64,000 bases of DNA from Mesocentrotus franciscanus (Eukaryota > Echinodermata > Echinoidea > Camarodonta > Strongylocentrotidae): positions 30,508,707-30,572,706 of the forward strand of contig CP137681.1 in NCBI GenBank assembly GCA_037976565.1. The letters are read 5' to 3'. The notes beneath the pieces are model-generated. The model saw only the letters and a program-made list of their open reading frames with translations. It searched no databases and was not told the DNA's origin. Numbering within the stretch: the first letter of the stretch is position 1; each line of letters opens with the position of its first letter. Of this stretch, positions 10,886 to 22,200 are shown piece after piece. Both the position numbers and the translations under genes were made by a program.

Positions 10886-12340
10886 CTTTGTATACAGTTA
10901 CATTTTTATTTTTTCATATTTCTGCATGATTAATTTTTAATTATGATATAAATATGCATTTAAGTGTTTGGGATAATTTCGTTTTAACAGATAGCATATT
11001 TTAAGTTGCCAGTTGAGAAAAGGGGTCTATTTCGATTATTCTTGTACTATCAAATGTCATAAATGTTTTATACCAATTTAAAAGTATTTTGGGGCAAATT
11101 TATCATATTAAATGATAATGCATATTTCATAGTATGCCTATGTAAAACAAGAGTATTAAGGAATTTGAGCTATTTTTGGTTCATAGTTAAATTAGCATAA
11201 AATATGGCTTAACAAGTTGATCATCAGCACCTGGAGAGGGAAATAAAAACATTTGCATGAAATATGAATATTAATCAGAAAATAACATTTATTGATTTTC
11301 CTTCATTTGTGTTTGTACTAGTACATATATTCATATTTAATAATTAATATTGAAATTACTGTCTATATGTACACCTTAAGTACTATAAGTGTCAATACTT
11401 TAAATGTAATCATGCAAATTGGTAATAGTGTTATAACAAAATCATTTTTTTATGGATGTGTATATGATTTAAACAGTATTTCTGCAAATTTATCAAAAGT
11501 TGTCAAATGAATCAATAATGCATATTTCATATCTTGCCGATAATAAACCAGAGCGTTTTGGAACATGAATTATTTTTTTCTTGATAAAGAACATTAGTTT
11601 CTAGCAGAAAAAGAAAAAATAAATGCTTTCAACCTACTGTCTAAACGCTTTGATTTATAAAACACCATCTCAATTTTCGACAGTCCTGTTTTCTTTCATT
11701 TTCTATGCTTTGGTAATTTAAAACTAGGCCTACATATCCAGGGAAGCTGATTTTGGGGTTAATCATCGATAATATTGCCTAGTATATTTAAGTTAAATAA
11801 AACTTTTTACCCTTTAGGAATTTAGATTCACCAAGAATTTTTTTCTTCAAATAATACTAAAATTGTTAATGAAAAATGGGCGTGGTCATATTTATTGATC
11901 ATAATTCTCATAAATATAATTTGTTTTGGAAAAAGACTATTGATGACCTGTTTTTGATACATTTCCATCATTTATACATGGGAAAGAGAGATCAACACTT
12001 CTTATTTCTAAATCATGCCTTGGACACATATTGGGAATTGCAAATAATATGAAAAAACACAATGTTTTCAAAAAATCATAAAATGAGAACTATTGATCTG
12101 AGGGTGACAATTTTTTTTTTAATTGGTAAAACGTAATATCTACTATGAAGAAAAATAATTCAGGAGGTCTTTTCTTCTCAGTTTGAAGTAAGGCCACTAC
12201 AAAGTGTCCCCTAAATTTAAAAATGACAGATTTTCACTATGGGCCTCCCTAGCAATTTTCTTTCACGAAATGATAGAAAAAGAAGAGTTAGGCAGTATCA
12301 ATCAATTTTCCTTAATCTTTATTAAATTCATAATCGTCAT
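10886..12340. other. A/T-rich spacer with a diverged 390-bp direct repeat
   Basis: CAAATTTATCA, then AATGCATATTTCATA about 25 bp later, recurs at about 11095 and 11483. No credible gene; the small ORF at 12204 merges into the segmental duplication. Confidence 0.6.
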
Positions 12341-12349
12341 AATTAATCA

Positions 12350-12860
12350 TAATCTTTTCAAATGCAACATAAGATTGCATCAATAAAATAAAGGCAACGA
12401 ATGAATGGGGTTAGGCCAATACATTAAACAATGCTTTGTAAATTGTCTTGATGGAACAATGCATACGTTTATTATTATTGATTATATTTTAAGGTAAAGG
12501 ATATTCATATTATTTATAAGCTAGGTATATGTGTGTAGGTCATATGTGTGTTTGTATTAGAGAAAATCCCTAATTCTATTTCTATAATTCCGGCCACAGG
12601 TGTTTTTCCGGTATTCGAACGGCGGCTTAAATGTAAAAAAATGCCAAACTGTAAATATTCGCCACGCGATTGCAACTACATTTATTTAGCAGCTAACATG
12701 CAATATGAAACCAAGTATGAAAATAAGCCTGTCTTTGTTTACGCCAAATAAGAAGGCATCTTCATGATACTTTATATACCATGATCAATGGAACCTTTCT
12801 ATTTGTGCAGATTGGCGAAGGCTGCACGATTCGCATCAAATATCAAATTCATTTAGATTG
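12350..12860. repeat. Segmental duplication, copy B
   Basis: Homologous to the ends of 8150-9240, with the central part missing and frequent substitutions. See copy A for shared blocks. Confidence 0.85.
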
Positions 12861-12869
12861 TTGCTTGGA

Positions 12870-12965
12870 AGCGCGTGCGTGCGTGCGTGCGTGCGTGCGT
12901 GTGTGTGATGTGTAAACGTGTGTATGTGTGTATGAGAGAGAAAGAGAGAGAAAGAGAGAGAAAAC
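12870..12965. repeat. (GCGT)n/(GT)n and (GA)n microsatellites
   Basis: About eight GCGT units pass into GTGTGT, then GAGAGAAA units. Confidence 0.95.
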
Positions 12966-14960
12966 AAGGAAGAGACTAGAAGGACAGAGGGAAGACGAGT
13001 GTAAAGAGGTTGTGCCGGGAGAGGGAGGGGGCTATTGGCTAGCTCTACTCTAGTGGAGTGTAATTTCTTACGAACTCCGTTTTACAATATTTTACTATTT
13101 CATCATCATTTGCACTGTCAATCACTGCATGAATACATAAAATCTCTTCAAAGTGGGCATAACCATATTTTCGTTCGCCGATACCAGGGGTAACGCGTAC
13201 TGCAGCCATGAGCCATGGCAACATGACGCCAGCAATCGAATGAAATGCCCTTTGTGCACTCATGGTTCATGCATGGATGACTCGGCGAGTTTAATGACGC
13301 ATAAGAACGCGTTCTCACAAAACAACTCTCAATGCTTTGATTACATGAACGTTTCTTAATGGATGGTTTTAGAAATGTACCTAAAGCCACATGAATGAAC
13401 AAATAAAGAAATATTCAAAATAATCACATTTCAAGGCGCTATAAAATTAATATCAAATTTCTATTGTGATTATGCGAAAATGCATATCCATGCAAACTTT
13501 AAATGGAGGAGAGTGAGTTCCAAAACGTGTCGTGATGATATATAAGGGAAAAATAATAACATAATAATGCCAGATCTTTTTTTAAAGTGCATTTGAACGA
13601 CTTCTTATAGATTGGAAAAAAATATTAAAAGTGGCATATCATTAATGTATTTAATGTCATTTCAGTGTACATAGGTTTCAATCCCAAATCTAATCCCTAA
13701 CCCTAACGGGTCGTACATGTAGATCGAATGTGGAATGAGAACGTCTCTTTGTACGACGTCCTATCACTCCACGAAAGGCCAACGCGACTGTCTTGTTTGT
13801 CTAAATGGGTGGGTGCATTCGCGTGTGAACGCCTATTGAGGGAGGTCCTTTCTATAGAAATCGATTTTCTCGTTAAATTGCATTCAAAACGGGGGTGGGT
13901 ATTGAATTTCTTTGAAACGATACAATGCAACGTACGAGAAACTAAGTCTAAGGGGGTATCTACTAATTCGGTCTGGGACGATTCGGACTCCGTCAAGTCT
14001 TGGCTGACAGTGCTAGAAATGTTTGTTTTTTGTTAATAATATTTCAAATGGGTTTTTCTGATCAATTTATTTCTCCCTCGTCGGATTTGGTGCAATTGAG
14101 AACGGACAGCGGCGCTGCCTTATGATTCGGCTGCCAGTGGTGAAAGGATTCATTAGTTGTAAAGAGAACTAAACTCGGCCTATAACGTTGCAGGCCGTAT
14201 TATTCTTGGGTCGATATGTCGTGGTTCCGTGTTTACAATCGCTGAGTAGTAACACATGGTAAACAGTATTAGTTGCAAACTTGCAATCACAAAAGTTTTA
14301 CCTTTGGATTAATGCCTAATATAATTGCACCAATCTTTCCTGCTACGAAAATGTAAGTACATTGATTACTGGAAATGATATGGCTATCAAAAAGGCCCCT
14401 TGATTTTAAACTTATTTGCTAAGTATAGTCATCGTAATATTCGATATGATATGGGATCCAATGTACTTTTGTTTATCGTTGTTGTTTACAGTTACATGTC
14501 AGTCCATTCATTTAGATAGAGGTAAGTCCAGTATTGGCAAATTAGCACATTCGCTAACAGCACAAGTCTAACCATGAAAGTATGTTGGAATATGAACAGA
14601 TTTTAGAACAAATTGTTTTAATAAAAGCTGATAATGGTTACGTAGATTTAGACCTACAATATAATTGTATCCAACATCTATTTCTATTTAAATACCAAAC
14701 AAAACATTGATTTTACATATTGTTTTGGCCATTTATATTGCTGTAAAGAAAACAATAGATAAGGCCCACACATATTAAATAGGTGGTTAAAGACCGCAAG
14801 ACGTTTATGCATTTCACCCGATTTGTGGTTTCTTGGGAAGGTGAAAAATATTCCTACTGTCAGTCGACGTAAAGCACGGTGTTGGTAAAAGTCGAATAGG
14901 CGAGATGTTTTTCCCCAAATACTTTGTTTTCATTGTATCAGCGCTGTGATCAGTATTCTA
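12966..14960. other. Upstream of transglutaminase, no gene called
   Basis: The minus-strand ORF at 13045-13263 (72 codons, internal ERKYGYAHFEEILCIH) and the mutually antisense ORFs at 13703-14036 have no motif I recognise and no clear splice context. A CCCTAACCCTAA stretch lies at about 13695. The region is locally less A/T-rich than its surroundings around 13.1-13.3 and 13.7-14.1 kb, so a regulatory or exonic role cannot be excluded. Confidence 0.5.
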
Positions 14961-14964
14961 TAAA

Positions 14965-15150
14965 AGCCCTTAAAGGGTAAATCCACCCTGACATTTAGTT
15001 GGTTTTAATAGAAGCAGAAAATGGGAGGAACAGGTCAGTGACAGTTTCAGCGAATTCTGATTAAAAATAAGAAAGTTATGATTTTTCAATTTGCGATCAA
15101 TGAAAAACAAATTGAGAACATATTTTTCATAAGAAACAATTATAAGTGTT
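14965..15150 (+). repeat. Dispersed-repeat-like segment
   Basis: GGGTAAATCCACCCTGACAT, GACAGTTTCAGC and AAGAAAGTTATGA form a pattern I associate with interspersed repeats of marine invertebrates. No second copy is in this window, so this is a weak call. Confidence 0.4.
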
Positions 15151-15179
15151 ATCATTAATACATGTTTTTCTTTTTAGAT

Positions 15180-15267
15180 ATCACTAAAAGTTGACAAGAA
15201 AAGAAAACTCCGTAAAGGTTTTCCTATATCGGCCTGCCGACCTTTGTTTCAACTCGATTCCTGCAAG
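15180..15267 (+). other. Possible 5' untranslated exon of the transglutaminase gene
   Basis: A donor-like CTGCAAG|GTAAATAT lies at 15267/15268, about 590 bp before the acceptor (TTTAG|GATCAGAAG at 15859/15860) that precedes the start codon. An upstream non-coding exon is required if that acceptor is used. The choice of this donor is a guess. Confidence 0.25.
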
Positions 15268-15868
15268 GTAAATATATATATCAGTAAATGATATAATGCT
15301 GAAGAGAGATCAGTGCAATCTAAAGTAAATATCATCCTGCCAGAATATCAATTAATGAATATCAATAACCAATTAATGCAGTCCTTGATTAACTATATTC
15401 TTTTCAGTTCGTCCAACAAAACGTAGAGGGCATATCGATTCAAAACCCGCAAGCCGGTTTACTTGATATAATGTTCTTGTATCGAACGCTGCGATGGAAA
15501 TGTTATGCAGTATATTCAATCTGTGAGGAGAAATCATTAACCCTGTCAAATTAATGACGAGGTAATCAATCAAAATTTGCCACTCTTCACCCAGTTGTTA
15601 AATGGTTACATTTAGGAAGGGATTCTGTGAATGATGTGAGCACCGAAAACGGTAGAATAGTAAGGCCGGGGGTAATATTGGAGCGCATTGAACACCTTGC
15701 GTGGTGTATAAATTATGTTCCCTCTATAAAAAAATCCCAATATTAGTTGATTTTATTACCAAATAAGCCTACGAGATAGATTTCTTATTGTCAGCGCTAC
15801 GAAATCATTCTTGTTTTGTTATACAATTTCAATTTTACTCATCTTGTTCAAAGATTTAGGATCAGAAG

Positions 15869-16216
15869 ATGGGATCAGGATCTAGTCGATCAGGGTCCCG
15901 CCCAGATCCAAACGGTGCCAACAGACCAGGCGGTGGTGTAAGCTCCTCTAACCCTAACCCTAAGAAGACAGGATGGGAATGGTTCGAAATAAACTTCGGC
16001 ACCATGGACCTAGCCGATGATTCTGACGAAGACGGGGATGTCGGTGATGATGCTCCAACTGCGGAAACCTCCCATGAGACTCCAGGCCCGGTGATGGCCG
16101 GGGAGGGTGGAGACGGAGCAGCGACGACGGCAGATCCGAGTGTGACGGAGGCAGGAGCCGGTGGGGCTGGAGGAGACGGAGGTGACGCGCCTCCAGTCAC
16201 TGGTGTTATACTCTAT
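15869..16216 (+). CDS. Transglutaminase coding exon 1
   Basis: 116 codons, phase 0 at the donor (CTCTAT|GTAAGT). Starts [15 protein letters not shown]: Gly2 and Ser6 fit the N-myristoyltransferase consensus. This is followed by a low-complexity Gly/Asp/Glu/Ala segment with no fold prediction. The ATG is the first after the acceptor at 15860. Confidence 0.85.
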
Positions 16217-19200
16217 GTAAGTATTGTCAATCATCTGAAAATTTAGATTATGACTGATGAAATCGGACCCATGAATAAAGTTTATTCATGAATGATGACA
16301 ATGACGATGTCACACCATCTCACTCCTTGCATTTCCAGTGAAAAAATGGAACACCGTAACAAAGGATCGTAATGTTTTATTTTAACCACGTTAACATAGA
16401 TTTCAAATATTCTTTCGAAATTATGATATGACTTGATGATGATGTTGATAGTGATTATTATGGTGGTCATGATGGTGATTATGGTGACGATGATGATATT
16501 GATGATGATTTTAATGGAGATGATGATGATGGTGATGGGGATGCAGCGCTCATGGCGCTCACTCTAACATATGGTCACATAAGTCAACGTTTACAGCCTG
16601 TGTTTGATCTTGTGACTACAAGTTGATCATGGAAATAAAAAAGGGTCCTTTTGATTGGCTGATTTGTTTCAGGAGTTAGAGAACGCGCAAGCACACCATA
16701 CCGATGAGTTTGAACAAGACATGAGCAGGGATCTTGTACTGATCGTGAGGAGAGGTCAAGAGTTCACCATGGAGGTCAACCTAAACCGGAAGTACTACCC
16801 AGAAATGGAAACAATCATTCTACGATTTGCAGTCAAAAGTAAGGATTTTTTTTAAAGATGGACTGGTATCGCAATTAATAGAATTTATTTGCATAAGGTT
16901 TCATTTTTCCAAATTTAAAAATTGATGGTTAGGTTCATATTGAGGAAATATAACAAGCTTGTTTTTAGTTATCACCTGAAAATTAATCTGGTTTTGGTCG
17001 AATACTCTGTATCCTTTTCATTTTTAAATCGAAGAACATGTTTTCTAGGAATGTTTTTAGGTGCAGTGAGGGCAATTCTCGATTTCTATTTGTAAAAGAT
17101 ATACAACAGTTAAACAATATTGTGTATTGCTATATTCATTTATCAATGTTTCTTTTATTTTAATTCTGACAGCGAAGATACCTAGGCCTACGAACGGAAC
17201 GTTGATATCACTACCTTTAGATGGATCATTTGAAGAAGGAGAATGGAGTGTAAAAGTTGAATCAATAGAAGAAAAATCAGTCAAGGTATGAACATAAACT
17301 TTCCGTATGGCTTCCTTCCTGATAAGCTAGTTTTATTCTCCAGCCCTTCCCCATCTTTCTCTCTCTCTCTCTTTCACTTTCTCTCCCTCTTTCTCTCTCT
17401 CTCTCTCTCTTTCTCCTCCTTCTATCTCCCGCTCTCCTTCTCTTTCTCTTTCTCTCTCTCGCTCTCATTTCTCTTCCCCGCTCTAAGTCTTCACCTACTC
17501 AGAATAAAATTAAGGTCTATATATTTTCAATATTGTTCATAGTGCGACACAAACATCATGTTTGCAGAGAGGGGCTGGAAATCCATTTCATTTAAAGCCT
17601 TGTATTTGTTTGTCCTCTGTTGATGTTGCTTTGCATAAGTATATAATTTGGAAATCTGTATTCATTTCTGGTTGCCTCCGCAGTTATCAGTGTTGAGCGC
17701 CCCACAGCCATCGTAGGCTGCTACACTCTGACCGTCCTTGTGAAGAAACTCAAGTCTGGTGTGCGACGCGAGTTCGCTCAGAAGAAGAAGGTTATCACCA
17801 TGCTGTTCAACCCTTGGTGCGACAAGGACTCGGTCTTTCTTGGGAGCGAAGACGAGCGAAAGGAATACGTGATGGAGGACGTCGGCCTGATTTGGCGTGG
17901 GTCCTACAAGAACTTTCACGCCAAGAAGTGGAACTATGGACAGTTCGACCTTGATGTGAGAGAAGTGGTCTTTCAGCTTCTTGAGGATCATATCAAAGCA
18001 GAGGATAGTTGGAACCCGATCAAGGTAAGTAGTACGACATGCCATCTACAAGAAAGACTGATAAGTAGTCTGTTTCGCGGCCAATGATACAGAATGGTCA
18101 AGGTCATTGATTTTTCTTGAATGTGGAATCTATACGTTAATTGAATGAGAACAAAGGATGACAGGGGCTGATATGGATGAGAACAAAAATGTCATCAGAC
18201 GAAAATACAAAGAGACATTGATATGCAAAAAGAAGCTGATATTGATCCACTATATAGAAATGGGAAAAGTGCATTTTAAGACAATGTAATACAAATATCA
18301 TGCATGTATGGCGGCAGTTTAGGCGATCAAATGAATTAAGACTGAAAGTTTGGTGAATTGACCCCCTGGTCTCGCGAAATCCTATGTAGGTTATTGTAGG
18401 TTGGTAGAACGTGCGTGACACTGAAAACTCTGTCTCAAAGCGCTCTTTTTACTTGAAATCTCGAGGAAATTTGACCTGGTACAATCCAGAAGTGGTGTTC
18501 TTTTTATATCAAACACTTAAATTGGAAAGTCGGCCAATATGTGTACATTGCTCGTATGACTATGTACAGTTCTATATAAGATATGAGATTAGAAGAAGGT
18601 TCCTCTTGTCTTTACATTCCTAGGTGTCTCGGGTGATGTCTTCCATCATCAACGATTCTGGTAGAGGACCTGCAGGCGTTTTGGTCGGTAACTGGAGTGG
18701 GTATTATGATGATGGTATCAGTCCTACCAAATGGAACGGTAGCGTCGCCATTTTAGAGGAGTACAAAGCAACAGGACTACCTGTCATGTAAGTAGAGAGC
18801 ATGCCGAGATTATGTAGTGTTTTCAGTTTCAGTGTATTTTATCGTTCCCTCAAGAAAAAAAAGGAGATTGTCATGGCATTCTTCAATCCTCGCGCCATCA
18901 TCAACAAAGCTCACTTTAAAAACAACAGTTTCTGCCCGCTAAGCCATACAGCCTCCAATAATTCGGATCTGGAAGTCTGACGGCCAAGTCCTATCAGATT
19001 ATCGGTTAAAAATCAAGAAAAAGGTAGTGTGTGTGCCTCTGTTGTTGTTGTTGTTGGTTATTGTTTTGACAGTTATTTTGACTGAAAACGTGTCCACTTC
19101 CAGTCATGTCAAAAATGAAATATTTCCATGTGTGCGCCCTCATGCAGGTATGGCCAGTGTTGGGTGTTCTCCGGAGTCTTCACCACCATTCTCCGTTGCC

Positions 19201-22200
19201 TTGGTATTCCTGCACGGAGCGTCACCAACTTCGCTTCAGCTCACGACACCGATGACAACATGACAATCGATAAGTACGTTGACCTCTGGGGCAATGACCT
19301 TAAGAAAGGGCATGATTCGGTCTGGAACTTCCACGTCTGGAACGAAGCCTGGATGACTAGGCCTGATCTGGATCCTGGACTAGGCGGATGGCAGGCTGTG
19401 GACTCTACACCACAAGAAACGAGTGATGGTACGCACTTTATAAACTTTCACATTCATTATACTGACAGTTAACACTACTTCATTTTATTTTTCTAGTTCA
19501 ACTCAAGAGACAAATATATCATATTTCATAAATGTTTGGCAACTTGCATAGAAGAACTGCCATATTGGTGAAGGGTCTTGACTCTCATACGAAAGCTCCA
19601 AGGTTCGATCATTGTTCAGTGCTCATATATCTTAATAGACAATATGTTTGTACCTCAGTCTCTACCAACGTGTATCAAAGGATTCCTGGCAATGCTCGCG
19701 TAATTATTATTACCGGGCCGGCAGGAATAGCAGTAGGTCTGTTAACACCGATGTAGCTACCCTGGCTAAATAAGACATACTTAGTATTCTTATTATTCTC
19801 TTTTGAGCTTGGAGGTGGGTATAGATTGAAGTTAAAATGCTAAGTCGCAATGGTTTTACATGAAATTGGTCTAGCCACTCTATTTCCGTATCTGCCAGCA
19901 CAATGAGAACTGTTGGAATTAGCTCTTTGAGTCGGATAGGAGCTAGGATTAATGGTTAACTAGGGGGAGCTTATCATGAAACTATACAGTATAACCTATA
20001 TCTACTGACGTCTTCCATCTGATCTTTATTTCCCATACTAGGAGAGTTCCAGTGTGGTCCTGCCCCTGTCATTGCTGTCAAACGAGGGCTGGTAAACCAA
20101 GGACACGACACCAGGTATGAAGAAGGGATCCTTTTTTTTCTCAGTAGGGATTGAAGGAGATTGTGGCATTTTTCAAGTCCTAAACTTTGTAAGATTATAG
20201 AATTTTGATGAGACACACACTTTGTTGTTGAGATTTGGTTCAATAAATAAATACTATAGTTTCATGATCCGAAACTATTCAAATGTCACCGGAAGCTTGA
20301 CGTATCACTTGTAAGATGAAAGAGCATTGTGTATGATTTAGAATCTCTTCTTCATTGGTTCTACTGTCCCGTTGATCCGATAAAACCAAAAACCCTTCAA
20401 ACCAACTAACCCTGTCCCTAACATGAATGCGACCATCGCGCTAGAAATAATGCGAATCCTATATGGACTTAGAGACAATGTGAAGTATATGAAAGTCTAA
20501 AGCTTTCGACTCCCACAGTGGCTAACATATCTTATGACCACAGAGATGACAGAGTGAATTTGATATTGAATCGAGACGTTTATTCCCTCACACTCCTCTT
20601 GCTAGACTATATAAATCTAGATTTATTACGATTATAATTACTCTACAGGTTCGTATTCGCTGAGGTGAATGCTGATAGGGTCACCTGGGAGGTCAGGAAG
20701 GGGAGGCACAACCCCAATGACCCCATGTCAGCAAAGTTCAAACACATCAGCCTCTCCCAGAATTCCGTTGGTAGGAACATCAGCACCAAAGCCGTGGGCA
20801 GTGATACCAGGAATGACGTCACCTTGGAGTATAAGTTTCCTGAAGGTGAGTTGAGGGGGTTTATTTGGAATTTTTAGCTCAGTTGCTTTGAAATGAGCAG
20901 TACCAATTCATGTTATTTCGTTGAAATTAAAAACAATATTTGAAGTGGGTTCTTGTACAGCGCTCATATATTATGGACTTGACACTCATGGCGCTCCAAG
21001 GCCCCGTCTTATGAACAGTTGCGATTGATATAAATCGCAAGTATGTACATAAGAGATAGGGGACTGGAAACTTGCGATTGATTGGAGGACTAGCAATTGA
21101 TTTGGATCAATCGCAGCTCTTTATTAGACGGTGCACTGGTTTATTACAACGGGTTAAGCATGGCTGCTATTACCCCCACTCTAGCATTTAAAGGATTTTT
21201 TCATGCTAGTGTACCCAGTGGCGGATCCAGGGGCCCGGGGCCCCCCTCCCTAGAAAAAACAGGTAAAAACACCCTTTTTTGTAAAAAAGAAGTTGGGCCC
21301 CCTCCTGGCGCCCAAGGGGTGGCGGTGGAAAAATAACCCTTCTTTTTCGGGTGCCAATTTTGTTGTTGTTGTTGTTGCTCTACCCCCCACTGAGCGAAAA
21401 ATTGACCGGCACAATTTTCAAATTTTCGCACGAAGTGGGCCCTTTAGGCCCTCTCCTTGCCGCCGGCTGGATCCGCCCCTGAGTGTACCCATTTATCTTA
21501 CCTTGGTCGAGTGTGGCAATAGTAGATTAATGTCTTGACAAAAGATATTTTGATATGGCAGGGACTCGAACCCCTACGTACCCATACATTTCTCCTCTAG
21601 TAATATGATTCTAGCTGTTTGTCACGAGGTAAAACAAAATTATGTCGATTACTTTTCTTTCAATACAAGACAGATTGATAAAAAAGGGGTCAACAGCTTT
21701 CAGGACTATTCATTTAAAAATGCAGGATAGTTACTTAAAACTTCTTTGTTTTATCAGCAAATGCATAAAAACTTTGGATATTCATATTATAATATAGGAT
21801 CTGCAGATGAACGTGCGGCAGTTATGAACGCGGTCAACAAGGGAATGAGCCGCGGTGTTTACCGCGAAGATGGGTCCGTCGACGACGTCGTTTTCGTCGT
21901 TGATGAAATCAACAATGTTTGGATTGGCGACGCATTCAGCATCAGGATCAAGACGACGAATAAATGCGACAAGGATCGTACAGTCTTCATGAAGATCAAC
22001 GTCGAAAGTTCCTATTATACAGGTACTGTGAGGTTTAGTGTAAAAATGACTGGCTTGAAGTTTGAAGAAGATAAAAAAATTCGACTTCGGCAAAAACTTT
22101 ACTGGTCATATTGCTCGTTCGATAAAGACCAACAGAAGGCAGAAGTTAAACCCATGATAGATAAAAGTTGATATTTGGGTAGGGAGAAGGAAATTAAAAA

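Noticed and set aside
13703..14036. Gene in the mutually antisense ORFs of about 100 codons
   Set aside because: Open on both strands, no family motif, no matching splice signals; most likely chance openness in less A/T-rich DNA.
15945..15965. Interstitial telomeric repeat (CTAACCCTAACCCTAAG)
   Set aside because: Two and a half units only, inside exon 1 and in frame (SNPNPKK); coincidence or a trivial repeat. The CCCTAACCCTAA at 13.69 kb is equally short.
15862..16234. Antisense ORFs over transglutaminase exon 1
   Set aside because: Shadow of a low-complexity, G/C-rich exon.
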